Positions 42,603 to 54,427 of a stretch of 64,000 nt of DNA are shown one piece after another. A program made the translations under genes and the position numbers. Source of the stretch: Breviolum minutum Mf 1.05b.01 (Eukaryota > Sar > Dinophyceae > Suessiales > Symbiodiniaceae); the NCBI GenBank assembly GCA_000507305.1, contig DF241494.1, positions 1 to 64,000 on the forward strand, in the 5' to 3' direction. How positions within the stretch are numbered: position 1 is the first letter of the stretch; every line of letters starts with the position of its first letter. The notes under the pieces are model-generated. The model did no database searches, had not been told where the DNA came from, and worked only from the letters and a program-made list of their open reading frames with translations.

Positions 42603-43965
42603 GTAGCTGGAACGGGATGTACGATGTCTTTTTTTTTGCAAAGCAAGCTATGATTACGATGGCTGGTGTAATACCAAACAGGTTTTTTTTCATGTTCACC
42701 TCCCTAAATGTGGTGGAAGATGATTTGCTTTTGGATTTTGACTCATGTTTTTTAAAGATGTTTAAAGTGTTTGAAACCACCTGGACAATGATGAAACTTG
42801 AACCATCTTGTTAGCCAGTTTGGAGTTGTGGATGGGAGTGGGTACATACGTGTAGCTTTCCTACTATTACTATGTCAGGTTTTTCCCATTTTTGTGCGGC
42901 AGAAAGTTGAGAATTTTCAGGAAAGCTTCCCTTTTCAGGGTTGAACAGTTTTTTCAGTTGTTGAACATGTGCAATCAACCCATCCAGGAATTTCTGATTT
43001 AAGTTGAAGGTGTTTTTTTGTTTTGATGTTTGATATTTTTGTTGCAATGGATTTTTTACTATACCATAGAATTCATTGACACTAAGTGACACCATCCGCA
43101 ACCGTCACAGCAAATGCAAAAGAATCCTTGGAAGTGGAAAATGGAATGGGTTCTTTTCTATACAGATCCGTTTTTTATGCCAGAAAAGGGTCATTCGATA
43201 CCTCTCTTGGAAAACCCAAACCCCGACGATCGCTGGAGATGGAGGAGCACGGAAACAACAACTGTGGAGGTGATTTGGCTGAAAATCAAGATTTTGAAGG
43301 TGTGATATTGGAGATCTTACCTCAAAGATTATAAGTAGATAATTTTGGAGGTGCGTGTTTCTTGCCATCATTTTCGGGAACATCCTTATCTGACCATGGG
43401 GGGTCACGATTTGGAGATACATTTTGGGAAGCCTTTTCATGCCCCTGGAAATTTCAGCCAACCACATGGGGCGATTTCTGGCAACACTTTCATCATCAAA
43501 CACACCCGCCCAAGTTCAAACAAAAGTTGTCAAGCAGTTTTTGTGTGAAGGACTGAGTTCTTACCACGTTCTTCATGCTTTACACTATCAAAAAAGGACC
43601 CTTTCCACTTTGAAAATACGCAAAGCTCCATGTTTTCAGGCTATCCTAGTCATTTTAGGCTCGCACAGATTCCACAGCATGGCATTGTGTTCATAAGTTA
43701 TGAAACTTCATTCATGCATGGAGGTTTTTTTCCCTGAATATTTTGGGTCCCCAGATCAATAGAAAATGAAACCCCCTTAAAAAGGAACCGACTGTCTTCA
43801 AAGTTCCCAATGGTCAATTGCGAAACGCCCGAGATTAGAGCCTAACGAAATAGAAATCCTTTAAGGGCGGTTCATTCTAGAAGAAAACCGAGCTTCCGGG
43901 GTCCCAAAAAGATGACCAGTCGACACGTCTTCGACACCTTCGAAGATGTCAGGATGCCAGATGTG
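42603..43965. other. Unassigned non-coding stretch
   Basis: No gene or repeat family recognised. Several overlapping open frames (43086-43696, both strands) without domains. Confidence 0.35.
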
Positions 43966-44060
43966 TACCTGGACCTTCAAAGGGGTGCCAATTAAACCCT
44001 AAGAGATGGTGAATTGACACCATGTAGGAACCATTTGGCACCCCTTTGAAGGTGCTGGTA
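43966..44060. mobile_element. Hairpin element, TTCAAAGGGGTGCCA arms
   Basis: TA|CCTGGACCTTCAAAGGGG then TGCCA, and TGGCACCCCTTTGAAGG then TGCTGG|TA. Arms of about 23 bp with one mismatch. Single copy here. Confidence 0.9.
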
Positions 44061-44406
44061 CTTGCAGTTATGTTCTTCCTAATTCTTGTTGGCGAAATCT
44101 CTGCCCACGAACTTCCCGGATCAAGTGGTAGAGAAAGTGGTTGGAAAGTGCATTTTCCCCGGATCCAAATTCTGTGAGGTTTTTGCTGGAAAGCGTCAAT
44201 CTTTATTGTGAAGTTGATGGTTTCTTCATGGTTTCTTCATTTAATCCATGTCATATACCTTGGTTTTTTCTAGGTGTCCGTGGCTGCCTCAGGGCATATG
44301 GTCTTGGGGGCTTAAAAAAAAAAACGCCAAAATGGCGGAGCTTACATGATGACAGCTGTGCGCCACCATTGGTTTGTCCACAAAGAATCCGGAAGGAGCT
44401 GTTTGG
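44061..44406. other. Unassigned non-coding stretch
   Basis: Nothing recognised. Confidence 0.35.
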
Positions 44407-44503
44407 CATATTACCTCCCTGAAATCTAACATAGATACCCAAAAAAGCCAAATTCTTGAAAGGAGATACAGTTTCCAAACCATCATTTGTGGTATCTATG
44501 TTT
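44407..44503. mobile_element. Family E variant, copy E13
   Basis: TTACCTCCCTGAAATCTAAC; inner arms AACATAGATACC / GGTATCTATGTT. The right outer arm is missing. Confidence 0.6.
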
Positions 44504-44522
44504 TTATGATGGTGTTTATGTT

Positions 44523-44626
44523 TGGGTGGTGGTTTCAAATATATTTTCTATTTTCACCCCGATCCCTTGGGGAAGATTCCCATTTTCACGTGCAGATGTT
44601 TCAATGGGGTTGAAACCACCAACTAG
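44523..44626 (+). mobile_element. Family A introner-like TIR element, copy A11
   Basis: TTTGG|GTGGTGGTTTCAAATA ... GGGGTTGAAACCACCAACTAG. The 26 bp before it (ATGTTTTTATGATGGTGTTT onward) are the same as those before A12 (56061), so the two share more than the TIR unit. Confidence 0.9.
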
Positions 44627-44846
44627 TTATGTTTTGTTTAGACCATATTGCCCCTCCACCCACGACCAAACATTTGCGGTGTCGTGGACGGACCTCACAT
44701 ATCCCCACAAACGTATTTACGTCAGGAATCTACACCCCAACCCCAAAACCTTATCTCAAAACATACCACAATCCCAAGTTGTAAAATATTCATTCATGAT
44801 CAACCAATCAAATCTCCCGCATAAAAAAATAAGTTCGATTCAGTAA
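44627..44846 (+). CDS. Possible exon directly after family A copy A11
   Basis: Immediately after the A11 end CTAG, a + frame runs 72 codons to TAA, beginning with a protein-like stretch (VLFRPYCPSTHDQTFAVSWT, then DLTYPHKRIYVRNLHPNP). The frame is closed by the TAA shortly before the ATG at 44856. No family recognised. Confidence 0.35.
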
Positions 44847-44855
44847 CAATCTATC

Positions 44856-44999
44856 ATGGCCAACGTATTTCCCCCGGAGAACCAACCGGAGAACAAGCCA
44901 CGGGATGTTTCAACCGTTGCTTCCAACCCGATGGAGCTCGGTACCAGGGAGAGATTCCACTCTTCGCGGCGTCTTGTGGTAGTGAGACGTGTCCTCAGG
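44856..44999 (+). CDS. Possible first exon (unknown protein)
   Basis: ATG in good context (CTATCATGGCC) opens a + frame of 48 codons (MANVFPPENQPENKPRDVST onward), GC-richer than its surroundings. It ends at a consensus donor CCTCAG|GTGGGG. Read-through gives 13 more codons before a stop. Confidence 0.3.
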
Positions 45000-45638
45000 T
45001 GGGGAGTACCACAATGTCTTTCCGTGAGAATTTGGAGTTGAAATTTGGTGGGGAAAATATAGATGCAACAAAGATATACGCATACATACAGAAATATAGG
45101 AACATACACAAAAAATATAATAAACATATACGCAAAATAGATTTCTATACAGTAATTAGACATTTGACCGTACATATTATTTGACCTCAAAGGCAAGGAT
45201 TATTAGAGTCATCTTGAGACAAATCCGCACCTATAAGTTGAGGTTGGATGGCAGATGTTCTCCTTGGACCTTTTTGTTGGTTCTAATTGACCCGTGCACG
45301 GTCTCCACATGTGTGACCTAAATTGATAGACATGCCGTTGATTTCAACAAAAGGTTAGGGAATCCCCCAAGAAAATATGGACCGTAACACTTAAACTCCC
45401 GTAAGTGTCATGGGGTTTCAATGTGTGAACACATAAGAAAGCTTTTTGGATCTTTTGGAATGTAGAAAATATTTTGAAATGAAAAAACAACACTCAAGAC
45501 TCTAGAGAGCTTCTAGGTACTAGCACCTCCCTGAACAAAATATCTATTTTATCTTTCAAAAATGCCCTTCTTCAGTCTAAAAAGGCCATTTGGTCAACGG
45601 AGTGGATGCTCTGGGTGGTTTACAGGTGCACAATCTGA
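45000..45638. other. Unassigned non-coding stretch
   Basis: AT-rich from about 45050 to 45180. Nothing recognised. Confidence 0.4.
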
Positions 45639-45748
45639 TATGGATGTTTCCGAAAAAAAACAGGTACTCCAAAATGGATGGTTTATATATAATGGAAAAC
45701 CTTACTAAAAATGGATGCTTTGGGGGAAAAAAACCCTATTTTCCCATA
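45639..45748 (-). mobile_element. Family C TIR element, copy C5 (inverted core)
   Basis: TA|TGGATGTTTCCGAAAAAAAA ... AAAATGGATGGTTTATATATAAT ... CCCTATTTTCCCA|TA. The only family C copy on this strand. A 19-bp CACTTGGAAGCTTCC duplication follows (45760-45793). Confidence 0.8.
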
Positions 45749-46132
45749 TCTAACCCCTGGCACTTGGAAGCTTCCCTGGCACTTGGAAGCTTCCCATTTG
45801 CCCACATGGTGAAAAGACATTGTTAACCTTCGAAAGTTAGATTGGCTGCTGCAATGCTATGCCAGGTGACTACAGCCTTGTGTGATGGTGAATGGAAACA
45901 GTTGCTGGGCTCGGGTCTTTAACGGAAAGGCAAATCATTCATAAAACCACTATCCCTATAGACATCCAGTCATACCCACCGTGGTTCGTTCGGTCTTTGG
46001 AGTATTTGATTGTATGAGCCACATGTGTTAAAAGTTAAAAGATGTTAACAGCAGATCCCGAACAAAAACAACACTTAGATGTCCTCATGGGATAGCAAAC
46101 GGGGGAATATGTTTGATTTTTCCCAATCACCT

Positions 46133-46237
46133 TAACCCTAAGATTCCAGAATTGATTGTTGTAATCCCATCCCCAGAATGATATTACAGGGAAATCCTGG
46201 ATTCTTAGGACATACTCGTATGTGGATCCTTAGGGTA
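46133..46237. mobile_element. Family G TIR element, copy G3
   Basis: TA|ACCCTAAGATTCCAGAATTG ... ATCCTGGATTCTTAGGACAT ... GGATCCTTAGGG|TA. It has nested double ends on the right. Confidence 0.75.
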
Positions 46238-46404
46238 AGCAAATCGAAGTTGTTGATTTTTCACTGCGGGTGTTTTTGTGTTGTTTTTTGAATACCCCGA
46301 AACTGCTTCGAACCTTGAAGTTTGTTGGGCGATTTGTTTTTCGGGGCAGCCAGGGAATTGACGGAATCGGTTGTGCACCAACCATTCAACAACCATTCCG
46401 GGAA

Positions 46405-46502
46405 CCCATAGGATCCGTGGGACTGGTATATTTACCTACATTTACCATACAAATCAACCAAATGAGGTAAAATATACAAATCGTTCCATGGATACTATTG
46501 GG
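46405..46502. mobile_element. Family B TIR element, copy B10
   Basis: CCCATAGGATCCGTGGGACT then GGTATATTTACCTACATTTACC; right CGTTCCATGGATACTATTGGG. Confidence 0.85.
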
Positions 46503-47423
46503 TTGGTTATTGGGATGTTTACCCGATTTTGTTGAATTGTTCATCAGGTATCCCCCTTTTTCGGGCTGACTGGTGGTGATTTGAGTTGGTCGTTTAAGCT
46601 CGTTGGTCGCGTATTAAGTAGGATATGGCTGTCAAAATAGGATTGGAAGTGTAGCTAGACCTTCTACAATATTAATATAAGATGAGACATCTAAATTAGT
46701 AGAAACCATGTCTTATATCATCATTGCTTGGAAACCTTTCTTTTGATTTTAGCACATTCATACTATAAATATGACCAACGAAGGTTGCCACAAGGCGGCA
46801 CTCAAACTTTGAGCATCAAAAACCATCAGTGACCCTTTGACCGAAGTTTCGATGAAGTTTCAGCCTTTCCAGCGCTGGATGAAAAAATCACACATTGAAT
46901 CCCAGCAGTTAAGGACTGGTACCTGTCGGTGTCATTGCAAACGATTCCGGCCTCACATTGTAATGTTGCTCGGTTATGGGTTCCGGACCGGAGCAGATGC
47001 GACCGCGACTAGCTGTTTGTTTGTTACGTTGGTGCTGATGATTTTTGGTTGGGGTTGGTCAGGTTGTTTCAGTGAGATTTTCATAGATTGGTTTTTGGTG
47101 TTGTATACATACATGATGTATATATATATTTGGATACATATTTTTTATATATAATATACACAGTAATATATGATATATCATAGCTTTCCTGTATGGAAGA
47201 CTGTGCATTTACCTGCAGTTGCCTGGATTGTCACCCTGAGATTTTGAATGAAGCCGTAAAAGAATCCTAAAGATACAAAACGGGGAAAGAGCTTTTGATC
47301 CGGCATGGAGAAAAAAGAAAGGCATCTCAATTCAATTCACGTTTCGGAATGATTGGAGATTCCAAATTAGGCTCCTAATTTGTCTTTCTTACAAATAAGA
47401 AATACATTAGATGCCCTAACACT
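46503..47423. other. Unassigned stretch
   Basis: AT-rich patch at 47105-47180. A + frame (46837-47154) has no domain. Confidence 0.4.
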
Positions 47424-47595
47424 TATTTCTCCACTTGGGATAGAATTCTTTAGTAGGGAACTTTCTTCCAGATGTTGAATTTTCAAAGAAATCCCAGTCC
47501 CAAATTGTCCAAAGAATTCCCAGGTAAACTTTGGGTAGGTTCCCTACCAATTCTCCCGACAATATTCAATCAGAATTTCGCCCAAGTGGAGAAAT
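47424..47595. mobile_element. Hairpin element, TTTCTCCACTTGGG arms
   Basis: TA|TTTCTCCACTTGGGATAG and CGCCCAAGTGGAGAAA. Inner arms AGTAGGGAAC / GTTCCCTACC and CCCAGTCCCAAATTG. About 170 bp, single copy. Confidence 0.8.
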
Positions 47596-47762
47596 GGAAC
47601 CTCTACTACAGAAATCAATCAATGTTACCCCAACCAAATATTTGGAACCCCTATGTTCTTTACAATCTTGATTTGGGATTCTACTGGTTTGGTAACTTTT
47701 TGGGGTTAGATATTCTTTAATCAGTGATTCTCTTGGTTTAGTGATCATGATCCACTTAGGGG

Positions 47763-47898
47763 TACCCCTCCCTGAAACTAACAGTTCGCACCGCACCTCA
47801 AAATTCATGGGTTGGAAGTTGGAAGACTAGTTTCCTTTAATTTTGGAGCAAAAGGCCTATTTTCAGGGGGGCAACTGTTAGTATTTTCAGGGAGTGTA
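47763..47898. mobile_element. Family E TIR element, copy E6
   Basis: TA|CCCCTCCCTGAAACTAAC ... GCAACTGTTAGTATTTTCAGG then GAGTG|TA. Confidence 0.9.
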
Positions 47899-48618
47899 CC
47901 ACATATAGTAAACAACCAAGTACTATACCATACCCCTGTGGACCCTGTGGAATTTTTCACTGGATCTCAAAGATCCATTTTCACCTGGGAAAATCTTAAA
48001 CATCTTCCCAGATGTTTGTTCCTTCGTTTTTTTGTTTTGGGGGGGGGAAGAAGGGTGAAAACCCTTCCGGTCAGAAAAAAAAAGCTCCCAGGCTTCAAGT
48101 GAACACCTTGGGTTTCAATGATTTCCTGCAGTCCAGCGACCTCACCAAGTCGTGCCTTGGAGTTCACCTGGATAAGTTGGAGATGATGTGTTTGTCGCTG
48201 GTTGAAGTTAAGGGGGAGGTTGGTTGATGTGTGGTTTCAAAAGTATATATTTGATTATATTTGTATACGTAAATAAATGTAATATGTAGTACATTATGTA
48301 TGTTGATATTTTGTATCTATCAATATATATATATATGTATCATTTTTATGTATTTATACATATCATATATCATATTCAAGTTTTTTGATATGAATTCATA
48401 CATCATGTCATGTACATATTTAAGTATGCACATATCTACATAGCATATAATGCGTAGATATATTTATATATATACATGTTTTGTTTGGCATGGATTTGTA
48501 TATGTTTAAATATATTTATATATATGCATTTGGGGATAGTTGTGGATGATCATTAAATTCTACTACTACGTGCCAGTTGTTGGCAGTTGTTCTTAACAGC
48601 AAATATTCGCGAGAGAAA
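47899..48618. other. Unassigned, AT-rich
   Basis: TA/TG-rich simple sequence from 48240 to 48540. A T/G-run junction at 48031-48047. No gene recognised. Confidence 0.5.
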
Positions 48619-48725
48619 ACCCATTCCAGATGTTCCATGTATGGAATTGTTATATACCTACATGAATGGTTGATGTTTATGGTTTTCATGTAGGTAAATG
48701 TACCAGTCCCGTGGATGCCTTTCGG
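48619..48725. mobile_element. Family B TIR element, copy B11
   Basis: CCCATTCCAGATGTTCCATG then TATGG ... TTTTCATGTAGGTAAATGTACC ... CGTGGATGCC. Confidence 0.65.
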
Positions 48726-49583
48726 TATTTGTTGTTTAGATGTAGCCAAGAAAAACTTAAGTAGAATTTGATGATCATCCACCAAAATCCTTTGATTTGT
48801 TGTGTGTTCCCATTGATGAGATATCCGCTACTCATGTTTGTTTCACCCCAAATACGCTCTTATCATCTCTTAAAATGTTGGTGGTTGGTAAAGTACGGTT
48901 TCGATTTGACCAGATAATACTTGTAAAGTACCACCTTCTTCTAGCAGGAAACGTGCCATAACCCACCAAGACGAACCTTACTTGAACGCTGTTTCGTGAG
49001 GTGATGTTTACCAAAAACCTTAGTCGATATTTTGACTTTATCATGACGTTTTTGTCAAGATGTCGTAGTCATAGTGATATGTTGATTGTATCAGAACATT
49101 TAATCAAGGTGTCATAGTCCTCAATTTCAGTGTGTGTGTGTATCATATATTTACATATACATATACCTGTGGATTCACTTATTTTCATATAGATAGATAG
49201 ATAGATAGATAGATAGATGTCAGTTGTATCTTTATCTCTTACCCTACCTCCCTTAGCCCCCCGGAAAACACTCCTTCCAAGATTCCACGGGTCCACGGGG
49301 GTCCTTAAGGTGGTCCTTCTTGAAATCGAAGATGTCACTTTGGCAGAAAAATTCGACGTTTTTTGCTGGTTTCTTTTTCGAGGGTCCAGGGTCCATGCAC
49401 TCATGGGCATGGTAAATTGGTGGTTTTTGTTGGGGCCCGGTGGTTGGGATAATCCGATTGCATCTCCTTATGAAAGGGATTGATATATGTGGGAATCCCA
49501 AACCACCAGGTCCCAAACCACCCACACAAAGCCTTAGTTGACATGAAGGTTTAGCCACCCTGAAGCTTCGCATCTGAAAAAGT
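48726..49583. other. Unassigned stretch with (GATA)n
   Basis: (GATA)7 at 49187-49216. No gene recognised. Confidence 0.45.
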
Positions 49584-49662
49584 TACCCGGACCCAAAAAG
49601 GACGATCATAGTCTTCCAACCATCATTTTTCAGGGGTGAGCTGTTAAACTTCCGGGGGGAAG
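49584..49662. mobile_element. Family E variant, copy E7
   Basis: CATAGTCTTCCAACCATC then TTTTTCAGGGGTGAGCTG and TTAAACTTCCGGGGGG. Left arm eroded. Confidence 0.65.
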
Positions 49663-50518
49663 CACGGTCCAGATTTTCTGGATTTCTCCAAATTTTATTG
49701 CACGCCTCGATACGGAGACATGAAATACGTCCCTCTATAGACATGCAGCAAAGCGGTTCCTTTGCTTGGAATTTTTGGAAGAGTGACTCAAGTAAGGACT
49801 TTTTGAAAGTAGCCCTTAAGGCTTTCATGATTGCAGTTCAGATGGAAAATCCATCATTCAATTGAAGTATAGAGGTCTTTCCCTCTATGTAAAATTGTTG
49901 TGATTTATGCGCGTAAAGTTTCATGAATTCAATTGAGCAAATGATCTCAAGCCAAGTTTACCAAAGACGCCAGGTGTTTGATGTGAAGAATTTGGGTGTG
50001 TTTACCACCGTGATGTGTTTACGACCCAACCAAAGTTCCCCCCCAAAAAATGGCCAGTGGTGTGGTGAATTGTCTAGGAAGTTCACCTCTTAATAAACCA
50101 CGTTTGGGATTTGCGGGACATATCGTTTTTGGGAAATTTTCCAGGTCAGATGGTTTTTGCTTGGTGTTTTTTCGCGTGTGCCGTGTTTTTCCATTTAATC
50201 ATTTTGGCATAAAATAAACACAGCATAAAGTATGTTGGAATTTTTCCCTGATCTTTGGAGCCGCAAGCAGCGTTTTTTTTTGAAAATCAAAAGTAGGGTG
50301 AATGACTTTCAGTGATAAATTGTGTGGCCCAACATGTTTGAAAGCTTATATCAGGAAAGAAAATTCCTGCAATTCTTTGGGGGCAGAAACCACCAAGATG
50401 ATTGGGTAATTCGTTGATCCTTGACACCTTCTGGAGTTGTGAGTGAGATTTGTTTTCACTTTATGGGCCACCAACGAGTTGATGTTTAGCGACCCGACCT
50501 GAGGGTTTTCCATGATTA
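49663..50518. other. Unassigned non-coding stretch
   Basis: C-run/A-run junction at 50039-50053. Nothing else recognised. Confidence 0.4.
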
Positions 50519-50651
50519 TACCCTCCCTGAAACTAACATATCCCCTGAAAAAAAATGGTTGGAAGATGTTGGAAGACGATTCTTGTCAATGATTGTCCTT
50601 TTTGGGTTTCGGCCTATTTTCAGGGGGGAACTTTTAGTTTCAGGGAGGTTA
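50519..50651. mobile_element. Family E TIR element, copy E8
   Basis: TA|CCCTCCCTGAAACTAACATA ... GGAACTTTTAGTTTCAGGGAGG. TTGGAAGATG is duplicated in the loop. Confidence 0.9.
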
Positions 50652-51140
50652 ATAGATAAGACGAAAATTGTTTTTTGTTGCAAAACTTGTCAGGCCGGAA
50701 TCCATTCTCATCAACAGCTCCTATGCTACTTGGAGTGTGATTAGGGGCAAACTAAACCACCGAAGTGTTGGTAGTTTAACGTGATGAGAACGATTTTGTA
50801 TGAGAATATAGTACCAGTATAATCCCAAGAATTATGCATGTATCATAAGTTGACTGTATGTTGATGATGATTAGGTACTGTTGACATGATTTGCTTTCCA
50901 TATTTTGTTGGTACATATAGTACTGAAGTTGAGCCCAACTGTCATATATCTACCAAAAAAAGATACAGGACATTCCTGGACATGGGCAGGGGAGGGCTGA
51001 AGGAGGTAGCGCAAGGGAGTAAGGGAGATGGGGTTCGGGCTGGTGGTACTGCTCAGGGCCGCATCAAGATGCGGCCAAGCAAGAGAATTAGGATGTCGGT
51101 AGAAGGGAAAATGGATTTTCGACATCCAATCAAAATAGAA
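50652..51140. other. Unassigned stretch with GC-rich patch
   Basis: 50980-51080 is GC-richer; its + frame is Gly/Lys/Arg-rich without a domain. Possible exon at most. Confidence 0.25.
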
Positions 51141-51206
51141 GTACCTACGTTTGGTTGATTTTGATGGTAATTGTAGGTAGATCTACCAAACATGGATCCT
51201 ATGGGA
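51141..51206. mobile_element. Family B fragment, copy B12
   Basis: TACCTACGTTTGGTTG ... TAATTGTAGGTAGATCTACC ... CATGGATCCTATGGGA. Left outer arm missing. Confidence 0.7.
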
Positions 51207-51914
51207 TATGAAAAGTAGGTGTACATTATGTGTAAATTGGTGTGGACCTTTGAGCCTTAGGTAGAGCTTGGCAGTGCTCCATCACGAGCCGCCTTCTTGA
51301 CAGGCGGGTTTTTTGCCGAATGACAATGGGTGTTGGGAATTTTCACAAAATGCAGGTCCACCATTTGGAAATGGGGATAGTTGGATGTACCCCGATCCCA
51401 ACGTACCCCCTATGGGAAATCCCTATATAAACCCTATTTTGTGGGTATTTATGGGTTATAATCCCCAAGAATCCCTAGAACCCCTAGAACACCAATTGTC
51501 CCTTGATTTTTTCAGCCCAAGGTGTTGGGATGGGATCACTGTAAGAACTCAAACTTCATGATTCATGTCTCAAGAAGCTTGAAAAACACATGCGGACCGT
51601 TGACCGAACACTGCAGGTTCTGGAGTTGTACTTTGACATGGATGGTTTAGTATGTAGGACAAAACATCCCTGCAATATCAAAGAGTATTGCTATGGTTCA
51701 AAACCTTCCATTTTTGAGGGTCCAAGGATTCTTAGGGTAGGATTTGGAATATCCTGAAACAAACATTCATTTGGTGGTGTCTTTTAACCAGTTGAAAATG
51801 CTTCTCTCAAGCAGCTGAAAATGTCCGCCTTCTTTCGTGTGTTTTGTTACCTTATCTGATAGCTGTTGAATACCAATTTGGAAGGAACATGAAAATAAGA
51901 AGCCTATCCCTTGC
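51207..51914. other. Unassigned stretch
   Basis: GAGCCGCC...GGCGGGTTTTTT hairpin (51288-51314) and a family G end (GGATTCTTAGGG, 51726-51739). No gene recognised. Confidence 0.35.
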
Positions 51915-52004
51915 GAGTCCAAGACGAAACAAAAAATGGTCTATAGGATGATCCATGTAAAGGATTCCCTACTACCAAAGGGCAAAGTTTGATCTTTGGA
52001 TTCC
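51915..52004 (+). mobile_element. Family K TIR element, copy K3
   Basis: GAGTCCAAGACGAAAC ... GGATGATCCATGTAAAGG then ATTCCCTACTACCAAAGGG ... GATCTTTGGATTC. Diverged right arm. Confidence 0.65.
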
Positions 52005-52248
52005 TGGGTATCTACAATGAAATAACATGTTGTTCAATACATAATATATATATATTTATTCTACTGTGTATCTTAGATAGTTGTTTCCAACAACATACTT
52101 TGGGGCCTGGAATGCCATTATGCTTTGAAAACTCTTATCAACAGCCCCTCCCGGGCCCTACTATTGCAAAACGTCAGCTAAAAGCAAAATAAAGTCTCTT
52201 AACTTAACTTCAGATAATGATGTATCACATACTGTAGATTCCATGGAA

Positions 52249-52334
52249 TACCCTCCTGGAAACTAACATATCCCCTTTTAACGGTACTTTTGAAGATTAT
52301 GTTCTTTTTCAACATGTTAGTTCCCTGGTGGGTA
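52249..52334. mobile_element. Family E TIR element, copy E9 (short)
   Basis: TA|CCCTCCTGGAAACTAACATA ... CAACATGTTAGTTCCC then TGGTGGG|TA. Confidence 0.8.
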
Positions 52335-52370
52335 CTCATCTACATGTGTGTTTTTTTTAATTTGCAGGAC

Positions 52371-52488
52371 CATGGTGAACAGTTTACCATTTGCAGGTCG
52401 ATTTGCTGGACAGATGAGTTGGGCTGATGCACCTAGCCTCTCTGGGAACGAGGTCGCTGCTGGGACGGAGAGGGAAGAATTTCCCTAT
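52371..52488 (+). CDS. Possible exon (unknown protein)
   Basis: A good pyrimidine tract and acceptor (TGTTTTTTTTAATTTGCAG) is followed by a GC-richer + frame of about 38 codons (VNSLPFAGRFAGQMSWADAP onward), interrupted by family B copy B13. No domain. Confidence 0.3.
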
Positions 52489-52635
52489 CCCATAGCATGG
52501 GACGAACGGTATTTTTTCCTACATAATTTGGTTGATGTTTATATATTTTTTATGGTAAATGTAGGTAAACATACCATGCACATATATATATTTATATATA
52601 TATACATATATATATATATACACATGGATGCTACA
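52489..52635. mobile_element. Family B TIR element, copy B13, expanded by TA repeats
   Basis: CCCATAGCATGGGACG ... TTTCCTACAT ... AAATGTAGGTAAACATACCATG, then a TA tract (52584-52620), then CACATGGATGCTA. TA-rich DNA continues to 52735. Confidence 0.75.
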
Positions 52636-52740
52636 TCCGAATATACCAAAGATATATATATATATTTATACCAAAAATATACCATATATGTTATACATCC
52701 ATCAACTGTTTATTATCAAATATATACCATCTCTTAATTT

Positions 52741-52870
52741 GGGAGTCGTAGCATGTCGCCACGCGACGGAGCCGTCAGGGTTGGAGCCCTCCGGGTGTCT
52801 CGCAGCATCGACAGCTGGGCTCCACGCAGGGGGCCTTCGCACAGGCCGATGAGGGACGTATAGGACCAGG
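52741..52870. other. GC-rich patch, unassigned
   Basis: The most GC-rich 125 bp of the area. Several frames are open on both strands, so no frame can be chosen. Possible exon. Confidence 0.25.
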
Positions 52871-52902
52871 GTGGTTGGGTTGGGTTGGTTGGTTGGTTGG
52901 TG
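52871..52902. repeat. (GGTT)n microsatellite
   Basis: GGTTGGGTTGGGTTGGTTGG-type tetranucleotide run. Confidence 0.85.
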
Positions 52903-53249
52903 ATCTGCCCCCTTGGGGGATGGTTAAGTGTTAGAAAATCTATATCCTGTAATTGAAAATTTGGAACAATGTATGTGAAAAGTGATGAAGTGATCAACGT
53001 TTGTTCAAGTCAAATCATCAACTGATCAGATCACGAACTCAAATCATCAAATGCTGAACTCATCAAATATAATCAAATGATTGGTTTTGCACCGTCATTG
53101 ACGTTTCATAATGAAACGAAACAGTTGAGATACATAAACTCAGTACATCAGTGGAAATAAACAGAATCCTTTTGGGTCCAACATCGTGCATCCAAATAGG
53201 AAGGAGGAGAAAAGCGGACTTCAGGGGAAAACAAAGCGCCCCGAAGGTG

Positions 53250-53350
53250 AACCCCGGAAAAAACTAACGGCTGGAACCTGAAATTCAGGCCGTCTTGGAA
53301 AAGGAAACCACCCATTTTTGGGGGGTTCCACGTCAGTTTTCAGTGATGTA
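53250..53350. mobile_element. Family E variant, copy E15
   Basis: ACCCCGGAAAAAACTAACGG then CTGGAACCTGAAATTC; right GGGGGGTTCCACGTCAG ... GATG|TA. Close to 23261-23365. Confidence 0.6.
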
Positions 53351-54078
53351 ATTGTTGATCTTTAACAATAAATCCAACCGTTGGCAGGCAGCATCCTTTA
53401 CTGTAAATGTGGCAAAGCTTGATGTGGAAAGATCCTTAAATAGTCAACGATAGTGGTGGTTTTGGTGGCAGCAGATTTTTCTTTTGGTGGTTTACTATGA
53501 TAGGACATATAAGGCTCAAAAATGATCTCACCAAAAATAGCTACACCTACCAATCCATCATATGTGAAAGGGGCGCTCAGGAGCTGAGGTCGTCTCTAAT
53601 CCTTTCATTACAGGAAGTGATTTGGAGCTACCCGCTAGGTTTTGATGAGCACATCTTAGCGATTCCAAATATTGAATCTGGTCCTCTTGGTACAGGCGCA
53701 ATGCTCATCTGTCGTGGGTGGTCAGTATGAACCTCTTGATTGACCTGCTAGTGGGTACTGGCAAGTATCGCTATCTCACCACATCGTCTGTGCGGTTGCG
53801 GTCCAAGGCTTCTCTGCAGGGTCATTCAGCGGTCTGCTTCTTGCACCTATTGTGGAATCTCCCTCATGTGAGAACTGAAGGCAAGCTAGGAGGCATTGCA
53901 CTCCCACCCAACTTTTGAGCAAACTGTGCCCGGTGACTCCAACATGTATCGGACATTGGCCCGGTTCATGTATTGTCCGTGATGTCTTCGCCAAAGCCAG
54001 ATGATTTGGATTGCCATGAAACACCCCTAGGAAATACATACCTGGAGTTTCTGGAAGAGTGCCAAATGTAATGCCAAA
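53351..54078. other. Unassigned non-coding stretch
   Basis: A + frame (53497-53730) of 77 codons has no domain. Nothing else recognised. Confidence 0.35.
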
Positions 54079-54255
54079 CCCATAGGATCCATGTATGGTA
54101 ATTATATTAATATTGGGCGATTTGTATGGTAATTGATTGTAAATATCTCATAGGATCCATGTATGGTATATTTACCTACATTATGGTAAAAAATGGCCAC
54201 ATTCAAGAGGAAATGTAGGTAAATATCCCAGAATCCCATACATGGATCCTATGGG
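54079..54255. mobile_element. Family B nested or tandem pair, copy B14
   Basis: A left half (CCCATAGGATCCATGTATGG, 54079-54098) is followed 50 bp later by a complete element, 54147-54255 (CTCATAGGATCCATG ... CATGGATCCTATGGG). The complete copy has an interior ATGGCCACATT core shared with B6. Confidence 0.85.
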
Positions 54256-54427
54256 AAACTTATTTCCTGGATTTTCATGAGGATATTCCCAAAGTCCAAT
54301 TCCTTGGGATGATGTTTTTGGCTTGTTACGTGGTGACGAACGTCCAACGTGCAGGTTGGTGAACATACCATTGCAGAAAAGCTTGGTGAAGCTGGATACA
54401 AGCCGGGATGCTCATGAGAAAACGCAG

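Noticed and set aside
43086-43696. Overlapping frames up to 132 codons on both strands
   Set aside because: Several frames are open at once, with no domain, no GC rise and no splice-like borders.
51288-51314. Bacterial-type terminator hairpin GCCGCC...GGCGGGTTTTTT
   Set aside because: The setting is eukaryotic and there is no gene ahead of it; probably a chance hairpin.
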